From contig JAHQRK010000032.1 of NCBI GenBank assembly GCA_019828595.1, positions 434,001-498,000 on the forward strand: a DNA stretch of 64,000 bases, read 5' to 3'. Within the stretch, counting starts at the first letter, position 1, and each line of letters starts with the position of its first letter. This DNA comes from Aphanomyces cochlioides (lineage: Eukaryota > Oomycota > Saprolegniomycetes > Saprolegniales > Verrucalvaceae). This document shows positions 42,473 to 53,588 of the stretch, piece after piece. A program made the position numbers and the translations under genes. A model generated the notes under the pieces. The model did not search any database. It saw nothing but the letters and a program-made list of their open reading frames with translations, and was not told the DNA's origin.

Positions 42473-44068
42473 TCAGCGATGCATTGATACCGTGGGGACG
42501 ATCATGTTCTTGTAGAAGCCATGGATGACCATGTCCGGCACATTCGGTTTGGCTTCACTGCGGTCTGGATGCAATTCCTTTTGGAGTTTGCGGAATTCAT
42601 TCAAGTGGAAGACTAATGGCTTGGGTATGTCCAAGTAGAACGCTCGAATCGGCACTTTCTACACAACATCGCCGTCGTCAGAACTCACGGAAGATCACGG
42701 ATAAAGAAGAAGCCGTACAGGATCTTTGGCAAGTTGGATCCATTCGCTTCGGGTCTAGAATTGCAAGTCAATTGTATATTTCGGCGCTGGAAGTAGACCT
42801 TGACGTCACGGTTCGTATTGTCAATGACGATGCTCTTGCCTTCTTTGAGGAATTCTATCGCGGCGGCTTTGCATTTCGCAGGGGTTTTCAATGCATCTTG
42901 GTTGACTCGGCCATAGCCTAGACCATGGCAAGCTCCATGGTACCATGAGCGAGCTGGGTTGACGGCTTACTTGAGAAGTACGACTTGTACAAAGTGCTCT
43001 TGCCAGAACCAGGACTTCCAACCAGCAGAACGACTTCCTGGCTGGGCGACGGAGCGAGTTGCCACTCTGGGAGTATCGCTTTAGTCTCTAAATACCACCC
43101 ACGAGTAGATTAACATCACCAGACAGCATTGGGAGGGATACCTGTCAAGAGCGTTCTTGGGTCGAAGTCGATTTCGAAAGACGTTTCCTTGGTGTGCAAT
43201 GTCTGCAGACGAGGGTATGGTGAACAAGAAGGACGTGGTGATGGCTCTACCAGCGTCGAGTTCAAGAAGAGCTTCTCCGGCGTTGTGAATGGCACTCCAA
43301 TATTCACGGCAAACTTGTAGTCGCCGCATGAAAAGTCTTTTTTGGGTTTGCCAGCAGCTGCACCAACATTTGAGCGGAATGCCGATCGTCTTGGTACCTT
43401 TGGGACGTCCAGCAGCATCGCCACAGTAAAAGCTCTGGGTCAGATCGACTTGCAACTGACAGTGGCTTAGCTAGTACCAAGTGAAAAAAATTTGAGCGAA
43501 CCAACTTGGAGCATACCATGAATTCCCAAGCGCCAACACGAGGTTTTCGCATATGATCGTCAGCCGACAAGAGGAAAACGCGGACAGGAACGCCAAGTTG
43601 CGCCACAATGCTATTGAGTTTGGTCTAGATAGTTCGTGAAAGCATAGATTAGAGTGGTCATATCGAGAGATGTACCTTGAGCTCGGTCTCTTTAACTTTG
43701 CCTTTGGACAAACCGCTCTGGTTGGAAAAGATCACAATCGAGTAGTTGTCCGCGGCCAATTCTCGCAACTTTGCAGGGACACTCTCGTGCCAGAATCTCC
43801 AGTCGTTGGCATTCGTGGCAAACGTTTTCCCGCTCTTGGTCGTGATGATCGTCCCGTCTAGATCAAACGACGCGACTTTGACGGCGTCAGTGCTTGGCAC
43901 TGCTGTGAAGTTTCGCATGTACAATATAGATCCATAGGTCTCCCAGTTGCAAGATTCAAGAGCTGGCAATGGAGCACCGCTTGTTCCCTTGGTCTTCTTT
44001 GCACTGGATTCGCTCGAGGTGCCATCAGGAGCAGTTCGTTTGGTTGCTTTGGTCACAAACTTGTCCAT
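42473..44068 (-). CDS. PNKP: Bifunctional polynucleotide kinase 3'-phosphatase, 415 aa
   Basis: Eight exons, 44068-43676, 43624-43517, 43470-43398, 43357-43142, 43087-42971, 42917-42799, 42754-42719, 42658-42473, sum to exactly 416 codons. Residues about 65-220 are the HAD-type phosphatase with SFDLDGT (nucleophile and general acid Asp), IFSNQSG and CGDAAGR. Residues about 260-415 are the kinase, with the P-loop [14 protein letters not shown] and VIDNTN. The enzyme makes ligatable 5'-phosphate and 3'-OH ends at DNA breaks. A short Lys-rich N terminus ([13 protein letters not shown]) could be a nuclear signal. The FHA domain of animal PNKP is absent, as in many protists and plants. All motifs are intact. 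Confidence 0.93.
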
Positions 44069-44970
44069 TTCGGAAATGTCATGAATCTTTCTTTTTCTAT
44101 GTAAGAACTACAAGAAATGTCTTTAACTGTCTTTAATTCTTTAAAGCATCCAATTAATATTTTTAAACATTTCTTTTATACTTAAGATGTAATATTGCAG
44201 ATTTCCATACAAACTTCAAGATGTTGGATTTCATTTCTTTATTTTTTATATTCAGCACCATTTTTCTGTTGAAGATCCAAATGACAGCTCTCTTGCCGCG
44301 GTCCAGAGCATCCCTGCTGTCACTCTAACTAGCTACAAGTTAGGAGTTAAAGCCTATAGTACGAGGGACTGTGTCAGGAAAACGCGATATTGGAATCGGC
44401 CTTTTGGACGACCTTTGAATGGATATTTCTTTTTCTAAATTAGAACGGCAGTTCGTGTTTTAAGACGTTCTTTTATTATCTTTTATATTTAAAAGAAATG
44501 TATTTTATTTTATTACAAGACTCAAGATAAGAATAAAATGACATATTTGACACAACGCAATGATGGCATGTTGGAGGCCATGGAAGGCGGATCTGATGGG
44601 AATTCAAGCCGTGGAATTGACGTGGACTGGCGTCGTTGGCCCCACTGGAGATCCTGATGGGATTTCCTCAAACCCCCAAACCAGTAGGGTGACGCATGAC
44701 TCGGGTCGTGTTCTTTTCTGTGTCTTTCTCACGAGGGGATGCCTCCACTTGCCCGCCCAAATCAAGTAAAGCACTGAGCTGGTGGCGATGGTCTGGCGTC
44801 AATTCTGCGGTGGCTTCCTATCGAGTGTGCGTCTGTCCGTGATATATTTTTCCAGTGTGAACCGCCGTCGCCATGGAATTCCACGTCGAGCGACTTGTCG
44901 TTCCCGCGTGTTGAAGAAAGGTTCGCCTTGCCCCATGGGACGCCTCGCGGTCCACACGCCCTGAGCGTTC
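44069..44970. other. Intergenic region with unassigned open frames
   Basis: 44070-44530 is AT-rich, probably the PNKP promoter. 44560-44970 is richer in GC; a minus frame (44799-45041: RRFTLEKYITDRRTLDRKPPQN-like end) overlaps the last exon of the next gene and might be an alternative 3' exon. There is no family match. Confidence 0.4.
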
Positions 44971-46211
44971 TTATGCGTCGTCGGCAAATTGTAGCGTCGG
45001 GTTTGCTTGAATGAGCATTTCCTTGACGGCGAGAATGTCAAAGCTTCTGGATTTGAGGTTGGTCACGATGCGTGGAATGCTCCTACTCGTTGCGATGACG
45101 ACGACGATATTGAGAGTGGCTTACGCTGTGTAGACTGGAATCGGTCGAGTCGTTTGACGACGACCGTCGCAACGAACTTTGCCTTCCCATCCATCGTGGC
45201 CACCAAGAGCGAGCCACCGATTCGGCTCGATCGTCAATGGCGCGTATGTCTTGCCTCGCACTGGATCGATTGTCTTGGTAAGGAAGGCCGACAATTTGTC
45301 GTAGCTTCGGTCGGGCTGGAACCAAAAGAGCAACTGCGCTTCCTCTTTGAAGACGAGCAGATCGAGGAAATCTTTGTCGAACGCGAGGTACTTGTAGTCA
45401 AAACTTGCTTTCTGGACGCTGTGGTGCCGCGAGAAGACCCAGTCGCGCTCCACGTCCAGGAGAAAAATCGCTGGCTCGAGGACATCCCGCGGAATCAATT
45501 GGTACTGTCGTTCGAGCTCCGTGATGGAAAAAAAGACCGTTCGATGAGGGCTCGGTGGCGTCGGCCATCGAATCGACCGCGGCCTTGGCGGCATGGCCAC
45601 CGTCGTTACCTCTGCCGTCTCGTTGCTGCTTTCGAGAGCCTTGAGCTCTTGGGTGATCGCCTTGGCTTGGTCAACCAGACCTCGCTTTGTAGCTTGCTGC
45701 AGCCTCTCGAGACGACTCTCTCTTTGAAGCAATTGCTCCAGTTTATGCATCTAATGCACCATGGGACGTTGTCCAGAGACTCTTGTACCAATTGCTGAGG
45801 CCGCAAGTTGGGCTCGTAAGCGCGGCGAGCGAGTAATTCTTCTCGGAGTTCGCTCGACGACATGGCCGACGGATTCGAGATCGGGCCCAAGTCACGGAAA
45901 CGAATGTACACCGTGTCGTTGTCGCCAATATCTAGAAAGATTGAGATGCCAGAGAGAGCTGCAGGAGACGGACAGTAGACGTCTAAATGCGAATCGTGGC
46001 GCAAGATGCGCCCTTGGAAGCTAAAGATGTGTTGGCTCAACGGGACATCTTTGAGCGGATTCTTTGTGATTTGCCACTGCGAGACGACGAAGCGCTGCAG
46101 AGTTTCGACCGTCGCTAAGGATGACACCCGCGCGGTGAATTTGTCAAGCGAATGACGTTGACAGAGACGAACGAAGATTGTCATCTCGCTCGGGGCGTCC
46201 ATTGGCGGCAT
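44971..46211 (-). CDS. Unknown protein with ubiquitin-like N terminus and central coiled coil, 385 aa
   Basis: Exons 46211-45789, 45750-45165 and 45119-44971 sum to 386 codons; introns are 38 and 45 nt. Residues about 10-95 resemble a ubiquitin-like fold (TIFVRLCQRHSLDKFTARV, later FSFQGRILRHDSHLDVY), judged by pattern only. Residues about 140-190 are a short coiled coil (LEQLLQRESRLERLQQ). The remaining 200 residues contain an aromatic-rich block (VFFSITELERQYQLIPRDVL, DWVFSRHHSV, LLFWFQP). They end in NLKSRSFDILAVKEMLIQ. I know no family for the second half. The third exon rests on a weak GTCGTC donor; without it the protein ends at 45121. It shares an orientation with the hydrolase 24 bp upstream. 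Confidence 0.62.
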
Positions 46212-46234
46212 GACGGACAAATGCTGTTGTATTT

Positions 46235-47201
46235 TTAGAGTGATCGAGCTGGCAACAGATGAAATTGCATCAAGAGTTGGTTGGTCAAAACGTCAGCGCA
46301 TTGAGTGTAGACGCCGTGGCCTGCGTCTTGAAACTGGATAAACCGAGTGTGAGGAGCTTCAAAAGCTCGAGCGAGCCAGTGGGAATGGCTTGGATGCATC
46401 ATGACGTCTTGGGCAGCGCCGATGACTAAAATGGGAAAGCCAGCATCGCGGATTGCGTGCAGCCTGTCGAGGCTCATGTTGTGGCAAAGCACGGCTAGCT
46501 GATGGCCATTGAAGCCTTGTAGTGGAGCTCCAGCGTTCCCCCCTCGTTTAGCATGGTACTGAAAGAAGAGATCGCTGTGGTCTTGGAGGCATGAGTCTGG
46601 GTAGAGCTGGCGCAACAGGCTGCGAATTCGCTCTTCCCCAGACTTGGGCATGAGCATCTGTGCAACGACGCCAGCCAAACAGCGCAGATTCTCCATGACA
46701 GAGGTTGTGCCTTGTAAATACCCAGCGGTTGTGACCGCTACGCTCAGTGAGAGAACTCTGGATGGAGCGGCGTGTGCCATCTCCATTGCAATCATGCCAC
46801 CCAAACTGCGTGGACATGAGTGGATTGTACATAGAAAGACTATACCTTGTGCCGAAAACGTGGGCAGTTTGCCACTTGAGATGATCCATGAGGGCTAAAG
46901 CATCGAGGGCAAGGAGGTTTGTTGAGTAGCCCGTCCACGGTGCATCAGAACCACCAACGCCTCGGTTGTCAAAAGCGAGGATTTGCACATTACCAAAGGC
47001 CTTGGTGGTAATGGCATGCACAATCGGGTGAAATGCTTCTTTGGGCATGGCCAGACCACAGACGAGGATAAGTTTATGAGGCGCCAGGGGATTTCCATGA
47101 AGGGTGTATTCAACTTGAATTCCCGTCGAGAGGGCGGCGTGATGTGTGACCACAAAGTGCTGGCCCACAGAGCTGACAATGGATGGCAGAAAGGAAGACA
47201 T
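46235..47201 (-). CDS. Alpha/beta hydrolase, 308 aa
   Basis: Exons 47201-46846 and 46805-46235 (intron 40 nt) sum to 309 codons. The fold signature is clear: oxyanion-type LVCGLAMPKEAF strand turn, AFDNRGVGGSDAP, and the nucleophile elbow GTSLGG formed across the splice (AG joins T). The acid lies in the GAAQDVMMHP region and the catalytic His in DAGHGVYTQ. Family members hydrolyse esters, lipids or epoxides; the substrate is not readable. No transmembrane segment is obvious. The frame is open up to an ATG at 47348, which would add 49 residues with mitochondrial-like composition. The closest relative in view is the damaged gene at 63051. The stop is 24 bp from the start of the next gene. Confidence 0.87.
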
Positions 47202-47348
47202 TGAAAAGTGCAGGGGGAAGGCTTGCAATTTGTAGTGCTCGGTCGACAGCTGGAGCCAAGAGTGGCATGTCGAGTAGAACTTGACGACTTTTCGGCGTGT
47301 GAAATTACTGAGTCGCGGAGGATGATTTGGCAATGGCGACGTGGCCAT

Positions 47349-48954
47349 CGAGGGAGTTGTTCAACGCATCATGGTACGGCAAATTGACAGTAAGACGAGC
47401 CCAACTGAAGGTAACGAATACACGAAACAAATGCAAATGGACGGCCGGCCATCGCTGTCTGACGCCCTTGTGTTCCCGTCAAGTCAGTTCAGATTCGATA
47501 GTACCTTGCCCTCTTGGCTTCTGCACTCTTCTTCGCTGATCTCGCCCGCGTGCCTGCAGTGTTCATCGAATACGTGGTTGTGTGCTCGTGACTAGAGTTG
47601 TAGAGTTGTGCAAAACATTTTTCACGTGTTTTTTGTGCAAAACGTTTAAAACTTTTGTGATAAACGTTTTTCACATGGTGAAAAATAGGGAGAATGTTGG
47701 TACCTCAAGTTGATTTTCCACAAGATGAGAAATTCCGGATAAAACCGGCACGATCAGACACATCCGGATAATAATTTTGCACAAGTGTTTAATATTACCT
47801 GTGAAAAAGTGTGAAAAATGTGCAAAATGTTTTAAACTGTGAAAAATGCTGTGCAAAAACAACACTACTCGTGCGTGACCCCCAACAACCATGGGCGCGT
47901 GTGTCCCCTTACGAGACACACGGACTTTCTTCAACAAAATCTGCCAAAGGCTACTTCACGACGGAAGCAGTTTTCCCCAAGTTTAGGCCGCTGTTAAAAC
48001 CTTGAGCGAAATCACGTTGGTCACAACGAACGCGGACAAGATTTATTGCATCTGCGCAGTCATCAACCACTGCCAGCGCTGACATCCATTGAATGGGCCA
48101 TAGAATACAAATAATATTTGTATTATTGTCTTTTCCACTGAAATTTGTATTTTTGACTAAAAATTGAAATATTCTCAAATACTATTCAGGTATAGTGAGT
48201 TCAAGTGTAATATGAAAGTACATTCAATAAAGTAAAGTTTTGAATGTGTGTTTTGCGTGTGTTTTGTGAAGAAGGCAAATACTCGATTCTGATTGGCTAT
48301 AGATTTCAAATAGATTTGGAAAAATAGATACATTTTTCACCCCAGTCACAATTTAGAGTGTAAATAACAATATAATAGACCTCTAAATCAAAAACGGATG
48401 AACCTCTTATGACCCAAACTAATGGCAATATCGCAAGAAATGATCGTTGTCGGGTTATATCAAAGAAAGATATCCTCTGCTGCTCAACACAACAGAATAT
48501 ATCAATTTAAAATTGTTGCATGGAACAAACATGATATCTCACGATATGCCAGTGCTTTTTGGAGAAAACTGAGTGGCATGCAGACATACTCGATAAATTG
48601 AGAAAAGTTCGTTTCCGAAAAAATTTGTAACATCATCTCAGCCAATCAGAATTTTCTTTTGTTTTGCATTGACTGATCAATAGCTTTGTCAAAAGTATCA
48701 AACAACGGCTTGCCGCGTAGCTCAGTGTACAATCGCGTATATTAAATTTAATTATACGCTAAATAATAATGATCGTCATTAATCACTCTTGAGTGAATAA
48801 TATTGGTACTTGTGAGATTTGAACGCAAGCAGATTTACCTCTTGAAACTTGATTTTTGTTGTATCAGTTGATACAGGTAAAAGTTGGCATCTTGACACGT
48901 CGCATGTGCTGTCGATCGTGGTCTTCATATCGTGTAACAACATGGATGGTCTTG
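47349..48954. other. Intergenic, AT-rich; possible small foldback element
   Basis: No supported gene. 47590-47870 contains facing repeats of TTGTGCAAAACATTTTTCAC (left) and GTGAAAAATGCTGTGCAAAA (right), imperfect complements that may be a degenerate MITE. The rest is AT-rich with no RNA gene seen. Confidence 0.45.
48711..48726 (+). repeat. 16-bp fragment shared with the tRNA-like sequence at 59.1 kb
   Basis: TGCCGCGTAGCTCAGT matches 59100-59115; similarity then stops. It could be a truncated tRNA-derived sequence. It lies about 240 bp beyond the 3' end of the second retrotransposon. Confidence 0.5.
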
Positions 48955-51900
48955 GGTGATGTGGACATGGGACAGACTTGTCTTGTCTTCGACGTCAGAT
49001 GGGTGTGGAGTAATCTTGGACTGGCTTCAGAACGTCCACATGTTGTCTTTAACTAATCTTGGACGGGGCCATGGGCACCAGATGATGTGTGAACTAATCT
49101 TCCACTGGATTTTTCTTGTCGCAGCGTGACATCGTCGTTGGCGCGTCACCGTCGATTGAGCAGTCGTCATGGGTGCCTTGTTGTCGCATGTTCTTGGGTC
49201 GTTGATCGTGTCTTGATGTTTGTATGGTCTTGCCAGAGGAAGTTCACTGGATTTTTTCTTGCCGGACTTGAAAATTTGAGTGGCGGAGAACTTCCTTGGG
49301 GATGTTTTGAAAAGTTCCTTGGCCATTTTTCAATTTTGCCGCTGCCATGCCACCGTGATGCTGTCGCTCTGTTGCTTCGTTTGGCCGCTACTGTTGCTGT
49401 CTGTGGTCGAGTTGTGCTGTTGTTGCCGCTTGGTGTGCCATGCTGCTGCTGCTGTGGTCGCTTGCTGTGCCGTGCCGTTGTTGCTGCTACCGTGTCCATG
49501 CTGCCGTGTTTTTGCCGCTTGCTATGCCGACGCTCGTGTGACTTGCCGTGGGTGCGACTTGCCGTGGGTGCGATCTGCCATGGGTGCGATGGGTGCGACC
49601 GCGATACACGATGGCTGAAGAAGGCGATGGGCTTCAAGGAAGACAAGATTCAAGGCGTTCAAGAACAAGAGCCAGCTGGAGCGAATAGCGAGCGGTCAAA
49701 TTTCTGTCCCTTCGTGAGTGTCGGGACGCAGGGCCTCACCCGTCTTTCTGCTCGTGGTTTGATTCGGCTGGCTTTTGAGAAGAAGGCGTCCAAAGCGTTC
49801 AAGGAAGAAAAGCGCGAAGACTTTTTTCCAAGTCGGCTCTGCTTTTGTGGAGTCACCAGCGTGTCGCTTGGAGTGCCGAAAAAAGCTGGCTGTGGGGTGT
49901 GACGAGGGGAAGATACCTCCGATCGCTCCTAGGCCAGTTGGTAGTCCCCCTACCGGATACTTCTTGAGGGCGCGTTGCCTTTTTACTTTGCCGCCGTCGA
50001 GTCGTGGCTTCGGCTGCGACTTTCAACCCTTGGGACTTTGTCTCAAGGGGATGCCCCGGGGCTTCAAAGAAGACTTCAGTGATTTGGCTTGGTTTGTATC
50101 TCGTGCTTGTTTGTATGACTTGTTTAGGAAAGCAAGCGAGCGATTTTTGCGACCGGTCGCCCATTTTGGCGCCGATGATTCGTCGTCGGCGCGTCCAAGA
50201 AGGTGGGAATTGGCTACGCCGGGCCAGCCATCCGCGGTCCATTCGACCAACTTCGTAAGTTGTTTCCTTTGTTTTTGCTTGACTTTTGTGCTTAGCTTGT
50301 TTTTTTCTTGCTTTTTTCAAGCGAAGTTGGCGAAAACCACGAAGTCTTTCCGAAAAACCTCGCCGATTTTGTGCGAAGCGCTGCCCAATTTTTTAATTTC
50401 GTAATTCACCCTTGAATTGTCGATTTTTCTTGATTTTTGTAGTTGAATTTCAACTTGGGTGGACTTGCCTTCAAAACTTTGGCGCGCTTACGGGTAAGTT
50501 TGCTTCAATTCAAACAATGATCTCACTTCAACTTGTAGATCCATCATGTTGACTAATCGAGCCGGAGTAATCAAGCCAACTTGAACTTGAAGATTGCGGG
50601 ATGTTTACTCAAAAATCGGCGGTACGAACCACGGTGTCTTAACAATCCAAGGATAATCATTGCCTGTTGATAGGTGTCTTGATCGTAAATGTGTCGAAGC
50701 CATCGGCGGACATTAGACGCCCAAAAAGTCATCGCAACATCGTTCAACGCTGGTCAGTGTGGTGTCTTGGCTCCGTCAAACTTGACTTTGTTTCGGTGTG
50801 TCCATAGGAGGTGAAGAATGCCGCAAACAAGCATAAACCAGAGCCGATGGAGAACGTCTCGATATCGAGTCCATCGCTGCGCGACTTGAAAAGCATCGAT
50901 GTTTTCGACCCACTCCCAGGTAAAGCGAACCCCAAACAAACTCCATGCCTCACGATGTTGTAGCCAAAGATCTCGTGTGATTGTGCATTCCATGAACTGG
51001 CGTCACAAGACTGGCAAAAGGCTTGACAAAATGTGAAAGGTATTTGGCGATTTTCGCTCGAGTCTCACGTGTGCTAGAGTGGAAGGGATGCGGCCGCGTT
51101 AACAAAGGAGCATGGAAGCTCACTCGCTTGATGATTTTCGTTGTCCACGACTTGAACGGTACGTCGACATCTCCTTGTCGATATGAAATCACCGTTTGCG
51201 GACTAGGATCGTTTTCAACCGGGGCGTCTAGCCGCTTGTTGGCTTGAGTCCAAACATTCGTTGCAATCAGCGTCACCAGCTTGTAAAAGTACTTGAAGGA
51301 TGTCGGGACAGGTAATTCTTCGACGAAGTGATCCATGTGCTCGTCCATCGACTCACGGAACTCGTCGTAGGTTGGCCACGTTCGATCGGGAGTCAACAAG
51401 TCTGCAAGGCAGTGTATGCCTCTCCAAGCAAGGTGTCTGTACCAGTCGCGATGGTTTTGAAGCGTGATTGCAAGCGACGATATCCCGTCTCGACCCGGGA
51501 CTTGAAGGAGAGGGTGCGACGACAACCACAATGGCATTTGTGTCATCTGACTCAGCGTAGGCTCGTGTGGTGTATTCATTGTCATTGGAATTTGAGCCCA
51601 TTGCTTCCAGACATCGCGCCAAAACGGTGAGAGCGACTTGAACTGGACGAGCTTATTGTTTGGGCTAGGATGATACATCATGAAGTCCCAATTTGTCACT
51701 CGAGAGTATGGATACATGCAACAACTCAAGCGATCTGTCGGTAAGATTTTCCCATTGTGGAGGCTCTTCTTGATCCGCTTGGACTAAGAGTTGAAGACGA
51801 GTGACTCTTTGTTTTCGAATCACTGAAGCAATATGCGGCACTTTGAAGCCCGTCTTCGAGTCATGGATCAAGCCAGGGCCAAATACTTGTCTTCTGCTTG

Positions 51901-52412
51901 CGTGCGTCGACTCATGACAAACTTGTTGGCCATAGACTGCCATTTTCGCACGGTATTGTCTGGTATCGGTAGCACCATCGTGTAATGCCAAAGCTGTGAT
52001 AGGATCATCGTTTTCACAAGCAACCGCCTGCCTTTGAGGGTTCTTGCTCGACACGCCCACGTGGTAAACGACTTGTAAAACTTATCGCTGATTTCATTGA
52101 TTTGAAGCATAGGATCCAATTGGTGTCCCAGTTCAATCCCAAGATATTTCACTGGCGTTCCACTTGGTACCATGTTCAATCTTGGATGTTGGAATACTGA
52201 TTGATTGTTGTCTAGGGTCAAGACTTTGCTCTTACTGCGATTGAGTTTTGCTCCAGAGTGTCGGCAAAACTCGTCGACGAGCTTAAGCTGTTCTTCCAAG
52301 TCGCCCACGGAGCTGGAGATGAGCGTTGTGTCGTCGGCGAAGAGAAGAACGGAAGCGATCCCAGAGTCCGAGAAAGCGTAACCATACTCGGGATGATTGC
52401 GAAGCATTTTCT
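48955..52412 (-). mobile_element. Non-LTR retrotransposon copy 2, 5'-truncated
   Basis: Minus-strand element: the remaining half of ORF2 lies at about 50754-52412, followed by a 3' region of about 1.7 kb that ends near 48955. The terminal 180 bp (48955-49140) repeat almost exactly at 52413-52600, the 3' end of copy 1. The 5' end is cut inside the reverse transcriptase at the point where copy 1 ends. No poly-A tail is visible; both copies end in GTCCACATCAC plus a few different bases. Confidence 0.85.
50754..52412 (-). pseudogene. Reverse transcriptase ORF2 fragment of copy 2, with frameshifts and a deletion
   Basis: It begins within the reverse transcriptase (RNHPEYGYAFSDSG, then the active-site FADDT) and runs through the thumb and connection region. 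The frame breaks near 51868 (after DKYLALA) and again before CMYPYSR near 51725. Near 50960-50998 the zinc-binding block present in copy 1 (CGYPNC and HLFLDC) is replaced by about 30 unrelated bases. The end (LWLQHREAW to THRNKVKFD) is still recognisable. Dead copy. Confidence 0.88.
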
Positions 52413-53588
52413 TGTGTGATGTGGACATGGGACAGACTTGTCTTGTCTTCGACGTCAGATGGGTGTGGAGTAATCTTGGACTGGCTTCAGAACGTCCACA
52501 TGTTGTCTTTAACTAATCTTGGACGGGGCCATGGGCACCAGATGATGTGTGAACTAATCTTCCACTGGATTTTTCTTGTCGCAGCGTGACATCGTCGTTG
52601 GCGCGTCACCGTCGATTGTGCAGTCGTCATGGGTGCCTTGATGTCGCATGTTGTTGAGTCGACGATCGTATCGTGGTCTTTGTATGGTCTTGGTTGAGAA
52701 GTTTCACTGGATTTTTTCTTGTCGGACTTGAAAATTTTGAGTGGCAGAGAACTTCCTTGGGGATTTGAAGTTTGGTTTGGAGTCATTTTTCGATTTCCTC
52801 GCTGCCGTGCTGCTGTCACTCTGTTGTCGTGCCGTGGCTGCCGTTGTTGTCCGTGTCTGCTGTTCCGTTGTTGTTCCGCGGATTGTTTGCTGACCCCCTT
52901 CATGCACTGACGCGGGGCGAAGGACCTGGTCAGCCCGTGTCCGTGGATATGAGTCGAGTGCTTTGGGTTTGTCTCTTGGGTTGTCTCTTGGTTGTCCCTT
53001 TTGTGGCACTTGTGCCTTTGATGTGGCCTTTGGCCTTTCGATCTGGGTGTCCCTTTTTCCTGAACTCCTTTGATGGAGCCCCCGGGGGTAGCGTCCAAGT
53101 GAAGACTTCTTCGAAAAAGGCGGTTGGGCTCTTGTTGCTTTGATGACTTGTTTGCGTAGGTTGGCGAGCGATCGAGCGATTTTTTTTGCGTTGCGTTTGT
53201 TGGCCATGGCGGCGAATTTTGGCGTTGCGTTTGTTGGCAATGTTGGCGTTGAAGAAAAGCGTGAAGAAACGTGGAAGTCAGCCACGAGCGCAGCTACGGG
53301 CGGTTTTTTGCTTGACTTTGCCGCCGTTGGCACTTGGATTTCGCGAAGGTCGCTTGAAATCTCCAAGTCGCCGCAAAAAAGCTCGCTGATTTTATGCGAA
53401 GCGCTGCCCAAAACTTTAATTCCGTAATTCACACTTGAATTGCCGATGTTTCTTGTTTTTTGTAGTTGACTTTCAAACTTGGCCGCATTTGACTTCAAAA
53501 TTTGGAGTCACTTTCAAGTAAGTTGTCAACAAGTCATACATGCTTCTAACTTGTCTTGTAGATGACTTGTCCAGGACAGTACTCAACA

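Noticed and set aside
45742..45768. A 9- or 17-nt intron between the two frames at 45.75 kb
   Set aside because: A 38-nt GT-AG intron starting at 45788 joins the frames in phase without such tiny introns.
49126..50404. Long plus frames (258 and 209 codons) in the retrotransposon 3' region
   Set aside because: They lie antisense in the untranslated 3' region, are rich in low-complexity Cys/Leu/Arg runs, and are not kept in the sister copy at 52.4-53.5 kb.
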